A DNA stretch of 64,000 nt from Granulosicoccaceae sp. 1_MG-2023 (GTDB lineage Bacteria; Pseudomonadota; Gammaproteobacteria; Granulosicoccales; Granulosicoccaceae), in contig JAUOPI010000008.1 in the NCBI GenBank assembly GCA_030546905.1, positions 94,687 to 158,686 of the forward strand, written 5' to 3'. The notes beneath the pieces are model-generated. The model did not search any database, was not told the origin of the DNA, and was given only the letters and a program-made list of their open reading frames with translations. This document shows positions 11,000 through 20,821 of this stretch, piece after piece; position 1 is the stretch's first letter, and each line of letters starts with the position of its first letter. The translations under genes and the position numbers were made by a program.

Positions 11000-11027
11000 G
11001 AGGGCCGGTCATTGACCGGCCCTCTTT
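11000..11027 (+). terminator. Hairpin after gltD, probable terminator or attenuator
   Basis: A perfect 11-bp inverted repeat GAGGGCCGGTC / GACCGGCCCTC with an ATT loop is followed by only three T. It lies between gltD and hemE and may end part of the gltD transcripts. Confidence 0.6.
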
Positions 11028-11044
11028 GCCAGAGGCCCTCCCCC

Positions 11045-12109
11045 ATGACCGAACTCAAAAACGACTTGCTGCTTCGCGCCCTGCTGCGCCAACCCGTAGA
11101 ACGCACTCCCGTCTGGGTAATGCGCCAGGCCGGGCGTTATCTGCCGGAATACCGAGCTACACGCGCTCAGGCCGGCGATTTCCTGTCCCTGTGCAGCAAC
11201 CCCGAACTGGCCTGCGAAGTCACCCTGCAGCCGCTGCGCCGCTTCCCGCTGGATGCGGCGATCCTGTTTTCGGACATTCTGACCGTGCCCGATGCCATGG
11301 GTTTGGGCCTGTACTTCGAAACCGGCGAAGGCCCGCGCTTTAAAACCCCGGTGCGCAGCGCCGCGCAGGTCAGAAACCTGCCCGATCCGGACCCGGAAAC
11401 CGAGCTGCGTTATGTGATGGACGCGGTGCGCACCATCCGCCGTGAACTTAACGGCAAAGTCCCGCTGATCGGTTTTACCGGCAGCCCCTGGACACTGGCC
11501 ACCTATATGGTCGAAGGCGGCGGCAGCAAGGACTACGCGCACATCAAAGGCATGCTGTTCGGTGAACCGGCCGTACTGCACGAATTGCTGGAGAAAACCA
11601 CCCGCACGGTCATTAACTACCTCAACGCTCAGGTCGCCGCCGGCGCTCAGGCGCTGATGGTGTTCGACACCTGGGGCGGCAGCCTCTCGCCGGCCAACTA
11701 TCTGGAATTTTCGCTGGCCTACATGAAAAAAATCGTCGATGGCGTGACCCGTGAGGCCGAAGGCCGGCGCGTACCGATTGTGTTGTTTACCAAAAACGGC
11801 GGCCAGTGGCTGGAAGCGATTGCCGACACCGGCTGCGATGCTGTGGGCGTGGACTGGACAACCGATCTCAGCACCGCACGCAAGCTGACCGGCGACCGTG
11901 TGGCCCTGCAAGGCAATCTGGACCCCAGCGCACTCTATGCCTCACCGGAGAAAATCCGTGACGAAGTGGCCAAGGTGCTGGCCAGCTACGGCAAAGGGCC
12001 GGGCCATGTGTTCAACCTCGGCCACGGCATTCATCAGCATGTGAATCCGGATCATCTCGGCGCCATGGTCGAGGCTGTCAGGGAACTCAGCCCCGCCTAT
12101 CACGACTGA
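11045..12109 (+). CDS. hemE: Uroporphyrinogen decarboxylase HemE
   Basis: HemE removes four carboxyl groups from uroporphyrinogen III to give coproporphyrinogen III in haem synthesis. The 354-residue protein has the family signature [16 protein letters not shown] near the N-terminus, [28 protein letters not shown] and the C-terminal [10 protein letters not shown]. The ATG at 11045 gives the standard N-terminus; a start 33 bp upstream would lie in the preceding hairpin. It follows gltD as in Pseudomonas and ends at a terminator shared with the convergent mrcA. Confidence 0.97.
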   Translation: MTELKNDLLLRALLRQPVERTPVWVMRQAGRYLPEYRATRAQAGDFLSLCSNPELACEVTLQPLRRFPLDAAILFSDILTVPDAMGLGLYFETGEGPRFKTPVRSAAQVRNLPDPDPETELRYVMDAVRTIRRELNGKVPLIGFTGSPWTLATYMVEGGGSKDYAHIKGMLFGEPAVLHELLEKTTRTVINYLNAQVAAGAQALMVFDTWGGSLSPANYLEFSLAYMKKIVDGVTREAEGRRVPIVLFTKNGGQWLEAIADTGCDAVGVDWTTDLSTARKLTGDRVALQGNLDPSALYASPEKIRDEVAKVLASYGKGPGHVFNLGHGIHQHVNPDHLGAMVEAVRELSPAYHD

Positions 12110-12127
12110 GCAGCACGCTTGCCGGAT

Positions 12128-12161
12128 AAAAAAAAGGAGCCACGATGGCTCCTTTTTTTTT
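12128..12161. terminator. Bidirectional terminator between hemE and mrcA
   Basis: Eight A, the stem GGAGCC / GGCTCC with loop ACGAT, and eight or more T form a symmetric terminator able to serve hemE on the plus strand and mrcA on the minus strand. Confidence 0.9.
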
Positions 12162-12179
12162 GCGTCGCTGCGAACAACT

Positions 12180-14843
12180 TCAGAAGAGCTGCTCAACCGG
12201 TGCTGACGGCGCCGGACTCCCCGCGTTCAACGGCGCACTACCGGACTCGTAGACCTCAACCGGCGCCACCTGCTGGTTTTCCTGTGGCGCATTATCATCG
12301 CGGAACAGCTCAAACATGCTATTGGGATTGCCCGCACTGGTGCGCTGACCGGTCAGCCGGTCAATACGCACGGACACAATCCCGTCCGGATGCACAAACT
12401 GATCTTCCGGCACATCACGCAAGGCTTCGCGCATGTAATCGACCCAGATCGGCAGAGCCGCGCGACCACCGGTCTCCCGCGCACCGAGCGGCTGCAGCTC
12501 GTCAAAACCGACCCACACCGAGGCGGCAACCTGACTGTTAAAGCCGGAGAACCAGGCATCGTTCTGATCGTTGGTGGTACCGGTTTTACCGGCCAGATCG
12601 CTGCGTTTGAGCACCTTGGCGCGGGTCGCGGTGCCACGCCGCACCACCTCGCGCAAGACATCACCCATCAGGTAGGCATTGCGCCGCCCGATTACCCGCG
12701 GCGCCTTGTAGACCGCCGGCTCAATCGCCGCAAAACCGTCGTCGACGCCGGCTTCTTCCGCGGACTCGGCATCGGCCGGCGCGTCACCGGCTGCCGCTTC
12801 GATCAGGCCCGCTTCCTTGCTTTCGTCAGCCGCCCCCAGCGACAGCGCCACCTGCATATCCGGCGCACTGTCATCACACTCCTCATCACAGAGCTCCACC
12901 TGCGGTGCGCGGAACAGCGTCTCGCCATAGGTGTCCTGAATCTCATCAATAAAGAAAGGCGAAACCAGATAACCGCCGTTTGCAAACACCGCGTAGCCCG
13001 ACACCAGTTGCAAGGGCGTTACCGCGCCACTGCCCAGCGCCAGAGACAAATCATAAGGTAATTCGTCACGGTTAAAGCCGAAGCGGCTGACGTAGTCCAG
13101 CGCGCGGCGCAAACCGAGGCTGCGCAAAACCCGGATCGACACCAGATTGCGCGATTTGACCAGCGCCTCGCGCAAGCGCGTCGGACCGAAGAAGCGGCCG
13201 CTGTAGTTTTCCGGACGCCATTCGCCTTCCAGCGCAGAGTCATGGAATACCACCGGCGCGTCGTTGTAGATCGTCGCAACGCTGTCGCCGCGCTCCAGCG
13301 CGGCCGAATAGATAAACGGCTTGAAGTTCGAGCCCGGCTGGCGATGCGCCTGAATCACGCGGTTGAATTTACTCTTGTAGAAGTCAAACCCGCCGACCAG
13401 CGAAAGCAGCGCACCGGACTGCGGCTGAATCGCTACCAACGCGCCTTCGACCTGTGGCAGCTGCGCCAGACTCGCGCTCTGCTCACCGGTCACTTCAACA
13501 TAGACGACATCGCCGCTGCTGAGCACCTGATCCAGCGCCGTCACTTCCGGCCCGAGACGGTCTTTGCCAAGCCGCTCACGGGCCCACTGCGCATCGGCCA
13601 GGGCCAGAGTCCGGCGTACGCCGTCGGAGACCAGCAACTGCGCTTCCTGCGCTGACACCGCCAGCACCAGCGCGGCTTTGAGGTGGCCGTATTCGGCGAA
13701 ACCGTCCAGCGCCTCGATCAGGGCCGGCTCCGTCACCTCAGTGTCCTCGCCCGTGTCCGTGTCCGTGTCCGCGTCCTCCGCATCACGGATCACCATGCCG
13801 CTCTGCTCCTGCTGCGCCAGACGCGCTTCGGCCAGCGTTGCCTGAATATCGATATTCCCCACCGGACCGGTAAAGCCGTGACGTTTTTCGTAATCGACCA
13901 GCCCTTTGCGCAAGGCCGCGGTCGCGGCCATCTGCTGCGCCGAGTCGAGCGTCGTATAGACCTTCAGACCGGACGTGTAGATCCGTTCGCCGTACAGACT
14001 GAGCAAACGCGAGCGCACCATCTCCGCCACATAGCCGGCCTCAACGTCCGGCCGCGCCACATGCAGGCGCGCCGTCACCGGCATGGCCAAGGCCTCCTGA
14101 AACGCCTGATCACTGATGTAACCAAGCTCATGCATACGCCGCAGCACATAGTCACGGCGAATCAGCGCCCGCTCAGGGTTAACAATCGGGTTGTAGCGCG
14201 ACGGCGCTTTCGGCAAACCGGCGATCATGGCCGCCTCAGCGAGTGTCAAATCCATGACATCCTTGCCGTAATACACCCGGGATGCCGCCCCGACACCGTA
14301 AGCCCGGTTACCGAGATAAATCTTGTTCAGGTACAGCTCGAGGATCTTGTCCTTGCTCAGTTCGGACTCAATCTGAAACGAGAGCAGAATCTCATTGAGC
14401 TTGCGCTCATAGGTTTTGCGGTTGCTCAGAAAGAAGTTCCGCGCCACCTGCATGGTGATGGTACTACCGCCCTGACCGCGCTCGCCGGTGCGGATCAGAT
14501 TAATCGCGGCACGCAAAATGCCGTGGTAGTCAACGCCCGGATGCTCGTAGAAGCGGTCGTCTTCGGCAGCCAGAAAAGCCTGCTTGAGCACCGGCGGCAC
14601 ACCGTCAATATGGACCGGCTCGCGGCGCTTTTCACCGAATTCGGCGATCAGCTTGGCATCGCGGGTATAGACACGCAGCGGCACCTGAAACTGCACATGG
14701 TTGAGCGATTCGATGGACGGCAGGTTCGGCGCAAACTTGTAATAAACCGCCACCACAGCCACCGCGGCCACCAACACCCCGGCCACACCCAGTACAAAAA
14801 ACCATTTAAGAAGTCGCCGCCAGAGCGGTTTTGCGCTTGCCAT
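12180..14843 (-). CDS. mrcA: Penicillin-binding protein 1A
   Basis: This bifunctional enzyme polymerises glycan strands and cross-links them at the inner membrane. The 887-residue protein has one N-terminal membrane anchor (about 11-34) and a glycosyltransferase domain with catalytic E94 in EDDRFYEHPG and GGSTITMQVARN. The transpeptidase domain has SNFK as SxxK, SRN and KTGTT. Two acidic low-complexity insertions are present: one with (Asp-Thr) repeats, encoded by a GTGTCC-type hexamer run at about 13741-13770, and one of about 60 residues ahead of the KTG motif. The ATG at 14843 was preferred to a frame starting 75 bp upstream that lacks family support. It is divergent from pilM, as in Pseudomonas. 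Confidence 0.95.
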   Translation of the reverse strand: MASAKPLWRRLLKWFFVLGVAGVLVAAVAVVAVYYKFAPNLPSIESLNHVQFQVPLRVYTRDAKLIAEFGEKRREPVHIDGVPPVLKQAFLAAEDDRFYEHPGVDYHGILRAAINLIRTGERGQGGSTITMQVARNFFLSNRKTYERKLNEILLSFQIESELSKDKILELYLNKIYLGNRAYGVGAASRVYYGKDVMDLTLAEAAMIAGLPKAPSRYNPIVNPERALIRRDYVLRRMHELGYISDQAFQEALAMPVTARLHVARPDVEAGYVAEMVRSRLLSLYGERIYTSGLKVYTTLDSAQQMAATAALRKGLVDYEKRHGFTGPVGNIDIQATLAEARLAQQEQSGMVIRDAEDADTDTDTGEDTEVTEPALIEALDGFAEYGHLKAALVLAVSAQEAQLLVSDGVRRTLALADAQWARERLGKDRLGPEVTALDQVLSSGDVVYVEVTGEQSASLAQLPQVEGALVAIQPQSGALLSLVGGFDFYKSKFNRVIQAHRQPGSNFKPFIYSAALERGDSVATIYNDAPVVFHDSALEGEWRPENYSGRFFGPTRLREALVKSRNLVSIRVLRSLGLRRALDYVSRFGFNRDELPYDLSLALGSGAVTPLQLVSGYAVFANGGYLVSPFFIDEIQDTYGETLFRAPQVELCDEECDDSAPDMQVALSLGAADESKEAGLIEAAAGDAPADAESAEEAGVDDGFAAIEPAVYKAPRVIGRRNAYLMGDVLREVVRRGTATRAKVLKRSDLAGKTGTTNDQNDAWFSGFNSQVAASVWVGFDELQPLGARETGGRAALPIWVDYMREALRDVPEDQFVHPDGIVSVRIDRLTGQRTSAGNPNSMFELFRDDNAPQENQQVAPVEVYESGSAPLNAGSPAPSAPVEQLF

Positions 14844-15076
14844 AGCCTGATCAGATCCGCAGGAAAGTCGGCCATTATAGCGGCACGCGGGATGCTCTGA
14901 CCAATCACCTGCAAACACGTAACGCTCACAAAAATGCTTTTCTGGCCTGTTTTTTGATTGTGCTCAATCACGAAACCTGTCCCCTGCCGGGATCAGTGAC
15001 AGTGAAACCTGCCGGGCCGTCGGAAAATTTTCGGTTCTGTCTAAAGTTTCACACTTACACGGGCGTTAAACGTGAC

Positions 15077-16144
15077 ATGACATTCAAATTCAGCTCAAAA
15101 AATACAGGGCTTATCGGTCTGGACATCAGCTCGACCTCAGTCAAGCTGGTGGAACTCAAACCGCTTAAGCAAGGCTATAAGGTCGTCAGTTACGTCGTTG
15201 AGCCATTGCCGGCCAACGCCGTAAATGAAAAGAACCTGCAGGACGTTGAGGTCGTTGGCGAGGCGATCCGGCGCGCGATCAAGCGTGCGGAGACCCGAAC
15301 CAAAACCGCGGCCCTGGCAGTGCCCAGCGCGATGGTGATCACCAAGATCATCACCATGCCGGCCAATCTGCGCGACCACGAGATGGAAGCGCAAATTCAG
15401 CTCGAAGCCGATCAGTACATTCCCTATCCCCTGGAAGAGATCAATCTGGACTTCCAGGTGCTCGGCCCAAACGATGAACAGGAAGACGTCGTCGACGTGC
15501 TGCTCGCCGCTTCGCGCAGTGAGAACGTCGAGGATCGCACCGCGGCAGCGGAGATCGGCGGGCTGAACGTCAAGATTGTCGACGTGGAACCCTACACCAT
15601 GGAAACCGCCATGGAGTTGATCAAACATCAGATCGACGATGAAGGGCGCGACAAGACTGTGGCGATTCTCGATATCGGCGCGACCATGACCAGCCTTTCC
15701 GTGCTGCGCGACCAACAGCTCATCTACACACGCGAGCAACCCTTCGGCGGTAAGCAGCTGACAGAAGAAATCATGCGCCGCTACGGCTTGTCTTATGAAG
15801 ACGCAGGCCGGGTAAAACGCACAGGTGGTCTGCCCGAGAACTACGAGCCGGAAGTACTTGAGCCCTTCAAACAGCTCGTCGTGCAGCAGACAAACCGGTT
15901 TCTGCAGTTCTTCTTTTCCGGCGACAAAAACGACTATGTCGACCAGATCATTCTGGCCGGTGGTAGTGCGGTAATCCCCGGGCTTGCAGAATTGATCGGC
16001 GAGCGGATCGGTACACCGACCGTCATTGCCGACCCGTTTGCCAACGTAAAATTCGCTTCGCACATCAATCAGCAACGGATCGTCGATGACGGCCCTGCAC
16101 TCATGATTGCCTGTGGCCTGGCTTTGAGAGGCTTCGATCAATGA
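15077..16144 (+). CDS. pilM: Type IV pilus assembly protein PilM
   Basis: PilM is the cytoplasmic, actin-like component of the type IV pilus alignment complex and binds the N-terminus of PilN. The 355-residue protein (P. aeruginosa about 354) has ASKHA-fold features: IGLDISSTSVKLVEL at the start, AILDIGATMTSLSVL and ILAGGSAVIPGL. The ATG at 15077 was chosen over an in-frame upstream extension without similarity to the family. Its TGA overlaps pilN as ATGA. A small dyad TGATTG-N4-CAATCA lies 107 bp upstream between mrcA and pilM and could be regulatory. Confidence 0.96.
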   Translation: MTFKFSSKNTGLIGLDISSTSVKLVELKPLKQGYKVVSYVVEPLPANAVNEKNLQDVEVVGEAIRRAIKRAETRTKTAALAVPSAMVITKIITMPANLRDHEMEAQIQLEADQYIPYPLEEINLDFQVLGPNDEQEDVVDVLLAASRSENVEDRTAAAEIGGLNVKIVDVEPYTMETAMELIKHQIDDEGRDKTVAILDIGATMTSLSVLRDQQLIYTREQPFGGKQLTEEIMRRYGLSYEDAGRVKRTGGLPENYEPEVLEPFKQLVVQQTNRFLQFFFSGDKNDYVDQIILAGGSAVIPGLAELIGERIGTPTVIADPFANVKFASHINQQRIVDDGPALMIACGLALRGFDQ

Positions 16145-16710
16145 CAAAAATCAACCTGCTTCCGTGGCGTGAAGCGTACCGCGCACAGAAGCAACAGGAA
16201 TTTTTCGCCATTATGCTGGCGGGCGCACTGGTCGCCGGCGGCATTGTTTACGGCGGCATGCAGTTCATGCAGTCAAAAATTGATTTCCAGGAACGCCGCA
16301 ATGCTTACATACAGCAGCAGATCGACGCCCTGCAGTCTGAACTGAAAGAAATCAAAGAGCTTGAAAGCACTAAAAACAAGCTGCTGGCACGCATGGACAT
16401 TATCCAGACGCTGCAAACCCAGCGGCCCGAACTTGTGCATATCTTTCACGAGCTGGCCAACCGCCTGCCGGACGGCATTTATCTGACCTCAATGGATCAG
16501 AAAGGCCGCCAGGTTGTACTGACCGGCCGCGCCGAATCCAATGCACGGGTTTCCGCGCTGATGCGCCGCCTTGACCAGTCGGATTGGTTTGAGAATCCCG
16601 AGCTCGACATCATCGAAGCTGATGATCAACAAGGTATCAGCTCATTCAAGCTTTCTCTGGCTATTGAAAGCCGCAACAGCGATGACGAGGACGCCTTCAA
16701 TGGATCTTAA
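16141..16710 (+). CDS. pilN: Type IV pilus assembly protein PilN
   Basis: PilN links cytoplasmic PilM to periplasmic PilO. The 189-residue protein has the PilM-binding N-terminal motif INLLPWRE (residues 4-11), one membrane helix near 22-42, a coiled-coil stretch (about 45-85) and a small ferredoxin-like periplasmic domain. It overlaps pilM by 4 bp and pilO by 11 bp. Confidence 0.95.
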   Translation: MTKINLLPWREAYRAQKQQEFFAIMLAGALVAGGIVYGGMQFMQSKIDFQERRNAYIQQQIDALQSELKEIKELESTKNKLLARMDIIQTLQTQRPELVHIFHELANRLPDGIYLTSMDQKGRQVVLTGRAESNARVSALMRRLDQSDWFENPELDIIEADDQQGISSFKLSLAIESRNSDDEDAFNGS

Positions 16711-17329
16711 GAAAATTCTGGACGAGCTTAAAAGCACTGATCAGGAAGACCTGAAACGCATCGGTGTGGCCCCGACTTCGGTCAAGGTGGTAGCCGTCAG
16801 TCTGTTTGTGATTCTGGCAACCGCCTTCGGCATCTATCAGTTTGTCCTGCCGATGAAGGCCGACCTTGAAAGCGTCGCCCGCAAAGAAAGCGATCTGCGC
16901 CGCAAGTTCGACTCCGAACAAGCCAAGGCTGCCAACCTGGAGGCTTACTCTGAGCAACTCGCACAAATGCGCAAGACCTTCAACGTCATGCTGCGTCAGT
17001 TGCCGAATAAAACCGATATCGAAAGCCTGCTCGTCGATCTTTCGCAAACCAGTGTCGCCAGCGGCCTGGACGTTGAACGCTTCGAACCCCGGAACGAGGT
17101 CAAAAAAGAGTTCTACGCCGAGTATCCGATCGATATCAGCGTCACCGGTAACTATCACGAGTTCGGAAGTTTCGTCAGCGGTCTGTCGGCCCTGCCCCGT
17201 ATCGTTACTCTCAGCAATATCGAGATCAGCAACGGGAGCAAGAACAAGAGCAAAGCGGCGGCGGACGCGGATGCAGAACTCACAATGAATCTGGTAGCGA
17301 CAACCTATCGCTATCTGGATGAAGAATAA
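16700..17329 (+). CDS. pilO: Type IV pilus assembly protein PilO
   Basis: PilO forms the inner-membrane alignment platform with PilN and binds PilP. The 209-residue protein (P. aeruginosa about 207) has one membrane segment near 32-50 (VVAVSLFVILATAFGIYQFV), a coiled coil (about 55-95) and a periplasmic domain with YHEFGSFVSGLSALPRIV, the PilO-family core. The ATG at 16700 lies within the last codons of pilN, matching the tight packing of the operon. Confidence 0.95.
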   Translation: MDLKKILDELKSTDQEDLKRIGVAPTSVKVVAVSLFVILATAFGIYQFVLPMKADLESVARKESDLRRKFDSEQAKAANLEAYSEQLAQMRKTFNVMLRQLPNKTDIESLLVDLSQTSVASGLDVERFEPRNEVKKEFYAEYPIDISVTGNYHEFGSFVSGLSALPRIVTLSNIEISNGSKNKSKAAADADAELTMNLVATTYRYLDEE

Positions 17330-17367
17330 GACCGGTACCCCGGTGACAGTAAGCGGATGATTTGAAG

Positions 17368-17898
17368 ATGAATCCAAAAATTAAATATCTGGCACTACTT
17401 GCGGGCTGCACTGTAGGGCTTGCCGGCTGCGCGCAGGACATGAGCGATCTGCAGGCCTTTGTGCAACAAACAAAGAACAAACATCAAGGCAAGGTTGACC
17501 CCTTACCGGAGTTCCCTCCTTACGAGAACTTTGTCTACGCACCCGAGCAATTGCGCGACCCGTTCAAGCCGCAAACCGATCAGATGTCCTCATCTGTCGT
17601 CGCAGCGGAATATACAGGCCCGCGCCCGGAAGCCGGTCGACGCAAAGAACCATTGGAATCATTCCCTCTGGATTCGCTGAAAATGGTCGGCTTATTGCAA
17701 CAGCAAAACCAAACCTGGGGCTTGGTTAAAGACCCCAACGGCACCATTCACCGGGTTCAGCCGGGCAATTACGCCGGGCAGAACAACGGCAAAATCCAGA
17801 CTGTCGGCGAGGCCAGCATCGACATTCAGGAGCTGATACCGGACGGATTGAGTGGTTGGGTTAACCGTAAAGCCAAACTGGCTATGAGAGAAGAATAG
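17368..17898 (+). CDS. pilP: Type IV pilus lipoprotein PilP
   Basis: PilP is an inner-membrane lipoprotein that joins PilN-PilO to the secretin PilQ. The 176-residue protein has a lipobox (GLAGC, with the modified cysteine about 20 residues in) and a C-terminal HR-type domain with LRDPFKP, LESFPLDSLKMVG and WGLVKDPNGTIHRVQPGNYAGQNNGKI-like text split over about 30 residues. The ATG at 17368 is preceded by a TTG two codons earlier, which is less likely to be used. Confidence 0.94.
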   Translation: MNPKIKYLALLAGCTVGLAGCAQDMSDLQAFVQQTKNKHQGKVDPLPEFPPYENFVYAPEQLRDPFKPQTDQMSSSVVAAEYTGPRPEAGRRKEPLESFPLDSLKMVGLLQQQNQTWGLVKDPNGTIHRVQPGNYAGQNNGKIQTVGEASIDIQELIPDGLSGWVNRKAKLAMREE

Positions 17899-17902
17899 AT
17901 CT

Positions 17903-20056
17903 ATGGAGACGCAAGTGAAAACATTTGGCGGCATTGCGCACAAGCAAAGCCCGGCGACAGTCCACAGCAGCCGCAAACCGGCTCTCGGCACACTGGCGGC
18001 AGTGGCTATGGCTTTGAATGTCGCGCTGGCCACACCGGCGCTGGCGGACTCCACGGTACTGCAGGACATCAGTCATGTAGCGCTTCCGGGCAACCAGCAA
18101 CAATTGTCTTTGAAGTTCGATGGCGACGTAGTCGAGCCGCGGACCTTCACCATCGACAACCCTGCACGGATTGCCCTGGACTTCCCCGGCACCTCGCTCG
18201 GGCTTGATCAGCGCATGATTCCGATCGGCAGCGGTCTGGTACGCAGCGTCACATCCGTCGAGGCAAACGGTCGCACACGGGTTGTGATCAACCTGGCCTC
18301 AATGGTGCCCTACAGCACCCGGATGACTGAAGACGGACTTCTCGTCACGCTGCAATCGGGTCGCGAGAGCGCATCCAGCCAGACTTCGGGTCCGGGTATT
18401 GAATCCATGGCCAAGGGCACGGTGTCCAAACAAGTCGACGACCGCGCGGTCAATGATATTGATTTCCGTCGCGGCCCGAACGGCGAAGGACGCATTGTCT
18501 TCGGTCTTTCCAAGCCGGGCGTGCCGATGGATGTGGTCGAAGAAGGCGGCCGCATTGTGATCAACTTCCCCGGCAGCCGCACCGCACCGGAACTGCTTAA
18601 ACGCCTGGACGTAACCGACTTCGGCACCCCGGTACAGTTTATCGACACCCGCGCCACCAACAGTGGTACCCGGGTTGTAGTACAACCGGCCGGCGAGGAT
18701 TTCGAGCAACTCGCTTATCAGTCAGACAATGTCTTCACGCTCGAACTCAAGCCCATGCCGAAAGAAGATATTGAAGCCGAACGTAAAAAGAAATTCGGTT
18801 ATACCGGCGAGCGCCTGTCGCTGAACTTCCAGGACATCGAGGTCCGCTCGGTTCTGCAGCTGCTGGCTGACTTTACCGAACTCAATATCGTCGTCAGCGA
18901 CAATGTCGACGGCAAACTGACGCTGCGTCTGAAAAACGTGCCCTGGGACCAGGCTCTGGACATTATTCTGAAGTCTAAAAACCTCGGCAAACGTCAGTCA
19001 GGCAACGTCATTATGGTCGCGCCGGCTGAAGAAATCGCCGCCCGCGAACGCGTTGAGCTCGAAGCCCAGCAGCAAAAAACCGAGCTGGCACCGCTGCGCT
19101 CTGAGTTCTTCCAGATCAACTACGCCGATGCTGCGGATTTCAGCGCACTGCTGAAAACAGACGCCGGCGGCGTCTTGTCCGAACGCGGCAGCGTCACGGT
19201 CGATAACCGGACCAACGCCCTGCTGATCAGCGATACCGCCGAACGGCTTGACGCGGTTCGTGCCCTGATCAACAAACTGGATATTCCGGTCCGTCAGGTT
19301 CTGATCGAGTCACGCATCGTCGTCGCATACGACAACTTCGCCAACGAGCTCGGCATGCGCATGGGCGTCAACCGCGACACCACCGGCGACGGTGACGGCT
19401 TTGTCCTGTCAGGCGACGCCGACGGTATCGAGGACCTGATCAACGACGATGATCTGGGCGACGGCCGCTACAATGTCGATCTGGCCGCCAGCGACTCGAC
19501 AGGCACCATCGGTCTGGCCCTGGCCAAACTGCCCTTCGGCACGCTGCTGGAGCTGGAACTGTCCGCCATGCAGGCAGAAGGCAACGGCGAAGTGGTCTCC
19601 AGCCCGCGCATTATCACGGCCAATCAGAACCAGGCCCGTATCGAGCAAGGTGTTGAGATCGCTTACCAGGAGGCATCCTCGAGCGGTGCGACATCAACCT
19701 CCTTCAAGAAGGCGGTGCTGAGTCTGGACGTAACGCCGCAGATCACGCCGGATGACCGCATCATCATGGATCTGACCGTCAGCAAAGACAGCGTCGGCGA
19801 CTACTACGACGGTGTTCCGAGTATCGACACCCGCGAGGTCAGCACACAGGTGCTGGTCGACAACGGCGAAACCGTGGTGCTCGGCGGTATCTATGAGCAG
19901 GAGCAAAGCGACGATGTGGATAAGGTACCGTTCTTCGGCGATCTGCCGCTGATCGGACGGCTGTTCAAGCGGACCATGCATAAAAATGAGAAATCCGAAC
20001 TGCTGGTCTTCGTCACACCGAAGATCATCCGCGAAAACAGTAGCATCGGTTACTAA
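17903..20056 (+). CDS. pilQ: Type IV pilus secretin PilQ
   Basis: PilQ forms the outer-membrane pore through which the pilus passes. The 717-residue protein (P. aeruginosa about 714) has a long N-terminus with a signal peptide ending near ATPALA, two AMIN domains (about 53-150 and 180-285) that bind peptidoglycan, an STN/N0 domain (about 305-365, LNFQDIEVRSVLQLLADFTE), an N1 domain and the secretin core (about 540-710) with VPFFGDLPLIGRLFKRT. It ends the pilMNOPQ operon, followed by a terminator. Confidence 0.97.
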   Translation: METQVKTFGGIAHKQSPATVHSSRKPALGTLAAVAMALNVALATPALADSTVLQDISHVALPGNQQQLSLKFDGDVVEPRTFTIDNPARIALDFPGTSLGLDQRMIPIGSGLVRSVTSVEANGRTRVVINLASMVPYSTRMTEDGLLVTLQSGRESASSQTSGPGIESMAKGTVSKQVDDRAVNDIDFRRGPNGEGRIVFGLSKPGVPMDVVEEGGRIVINFPGSRTAPELLKRLDVTDFGTPVQFIDTRATNSGTRVVVQPAGEDFEQLAYQSDNVFTLELKPMPKEDIEAERKKKFGYTGERLSLNFQDIEVRSVLQLLADFTELNIVVSDNVDGKLTLRLKNVPWDQALDIILKSKNLGKRQSGNVIMVAPAEEIAARERVELEAQQQKTELAPLRSEFFQINYADAADFSALLKTDAGGVLSERGSVTVDNRTNALLISDTAERLDAVRALINKLDIPVRQVLIESRIVVAYDNFANELGMRMGVNRDTTGDGDGFVLSGDADGIEDLINDDDLGDGRYNVDLAASDSTGTIGLALAKLPFGTLLELELSAMQAEGNGEVVSSPRIITANQNQARIEQGVEIAYQEASSSGATSTSFKKAVLSLDVTPQITPDDRIIMDLTVSKDSVGDYYDGVPSIDTREVSTQVLVDNGETVVLGGIYEQEQSDDVDKVPFFGDLPLIGRLFKRTMHKNEKSELLVFVTPKIIRENSSIGY

Positions 20057-20081
20057 GTCCGCACGGACTGACACAAGAATA

Positions 20082-20108
20082 AAAAAGCCGGGCCCCGCCC
20101 GGCTTTTT
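20082..20108 (+). terminator. Rho-independent terminator of the pilMNOPQ operon
   Basis: Stem AGCCGGGC / GCCCGGCT with a CCC loop, flanked by A and T tracts, starts 26 bp after pilQ. Confidence 0.9.
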
Positions 20109-20239
20109 TATATCGCTGGAGCGCTCTGCCGATATGGTTTACGCTTTGGTGATTTAGTCCGGCAATCAAACACTGTGCACAGTTTGTCTTTCACCGCTTT
20201 GTCATGCCCTGCTGTGAGCGGATTGGCGCGGAGAATCGC

Positions 20240-20821
20240 GTGAATCCCAAAGAAAATATCTTTCTGATCGGCCCCATGGGCGCCGGCAAAACCACCGTCG
20301 GCCGGGCACTGGCCAAACGCCTTAAGCGCGAATTTTTCGACAGCGATAAAGAAATCGAACGTCAATGCGGGGTGAACATCCCGACCATCTTTGATATCGA
20401 AGGTGAAGAAGGTTTCCGCCTGCGCGAAGCGAAAATGATCGACGAGCTCAGCGCCCGCGACGGCATTGTGCTGGCCACCGGCGGCGGTGCGCCCATGCGT
20501 GAGGAGAACCGTAAAAAGCTCGCCGAGCGCGGCATCGTCATTTATCTTTCCGTGACGCTGCAGGAGCAGTTCAACCGCATCTCCCACGACAAAAACCGCC
20601 CGCTCCTGAAAACCGACGACCCACGCGGCACGCTGCGCCGGCTGATGAAAGAACGCGCACCGGTATACGAGACGCTGGCCAGCATCAAAATCAACTCCAC
20701 CGGACGCAATATGCGCTACGTGATCGAACGCATCCTGCGCTTTCTGCGTCAGCGTGAACAGAAAAAAAACCACCCTACTTCATCCGGCAAAAGGTCCCGT
20801 CATGACAACCCTCAACATTGA
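20240..20821 (+). CDS. aroK: Shikimate kinase AroK
   Basis: AroK phosphorylates shikimate in the aromatic amino-acid pathway. The 193-residue protein has the P-loop GPMGAGKTT near residue 11, FFDSDKEIE for shikimate binding, ATGGGAP and a lid segment with KNRPLL. The GTG at 20240 after GGAG gives the normal family N-terminus; the ATG 36 bp upstream has no such support. The C-terminus is about 20 residues longer than in E. coli and runs into aroB by 20 bp. Confidence 0.94.
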   Translation: MNPKENIFLIGPMGAGKTTVGRALAKRLKREFFDSDKEIERQCGVNIPTIFDIEGEEGFRLREAKMIDELSARDGIVLATGGGAPMREENRKKLAERGIVIYLSVTLQEQFNRISHDKNRPLLKTDDPRGTLRRLMKERAPVYETLASIKINSTGRNMRYVIERILRFLRQREQKKNHPTSSGKRSRHDNPQH

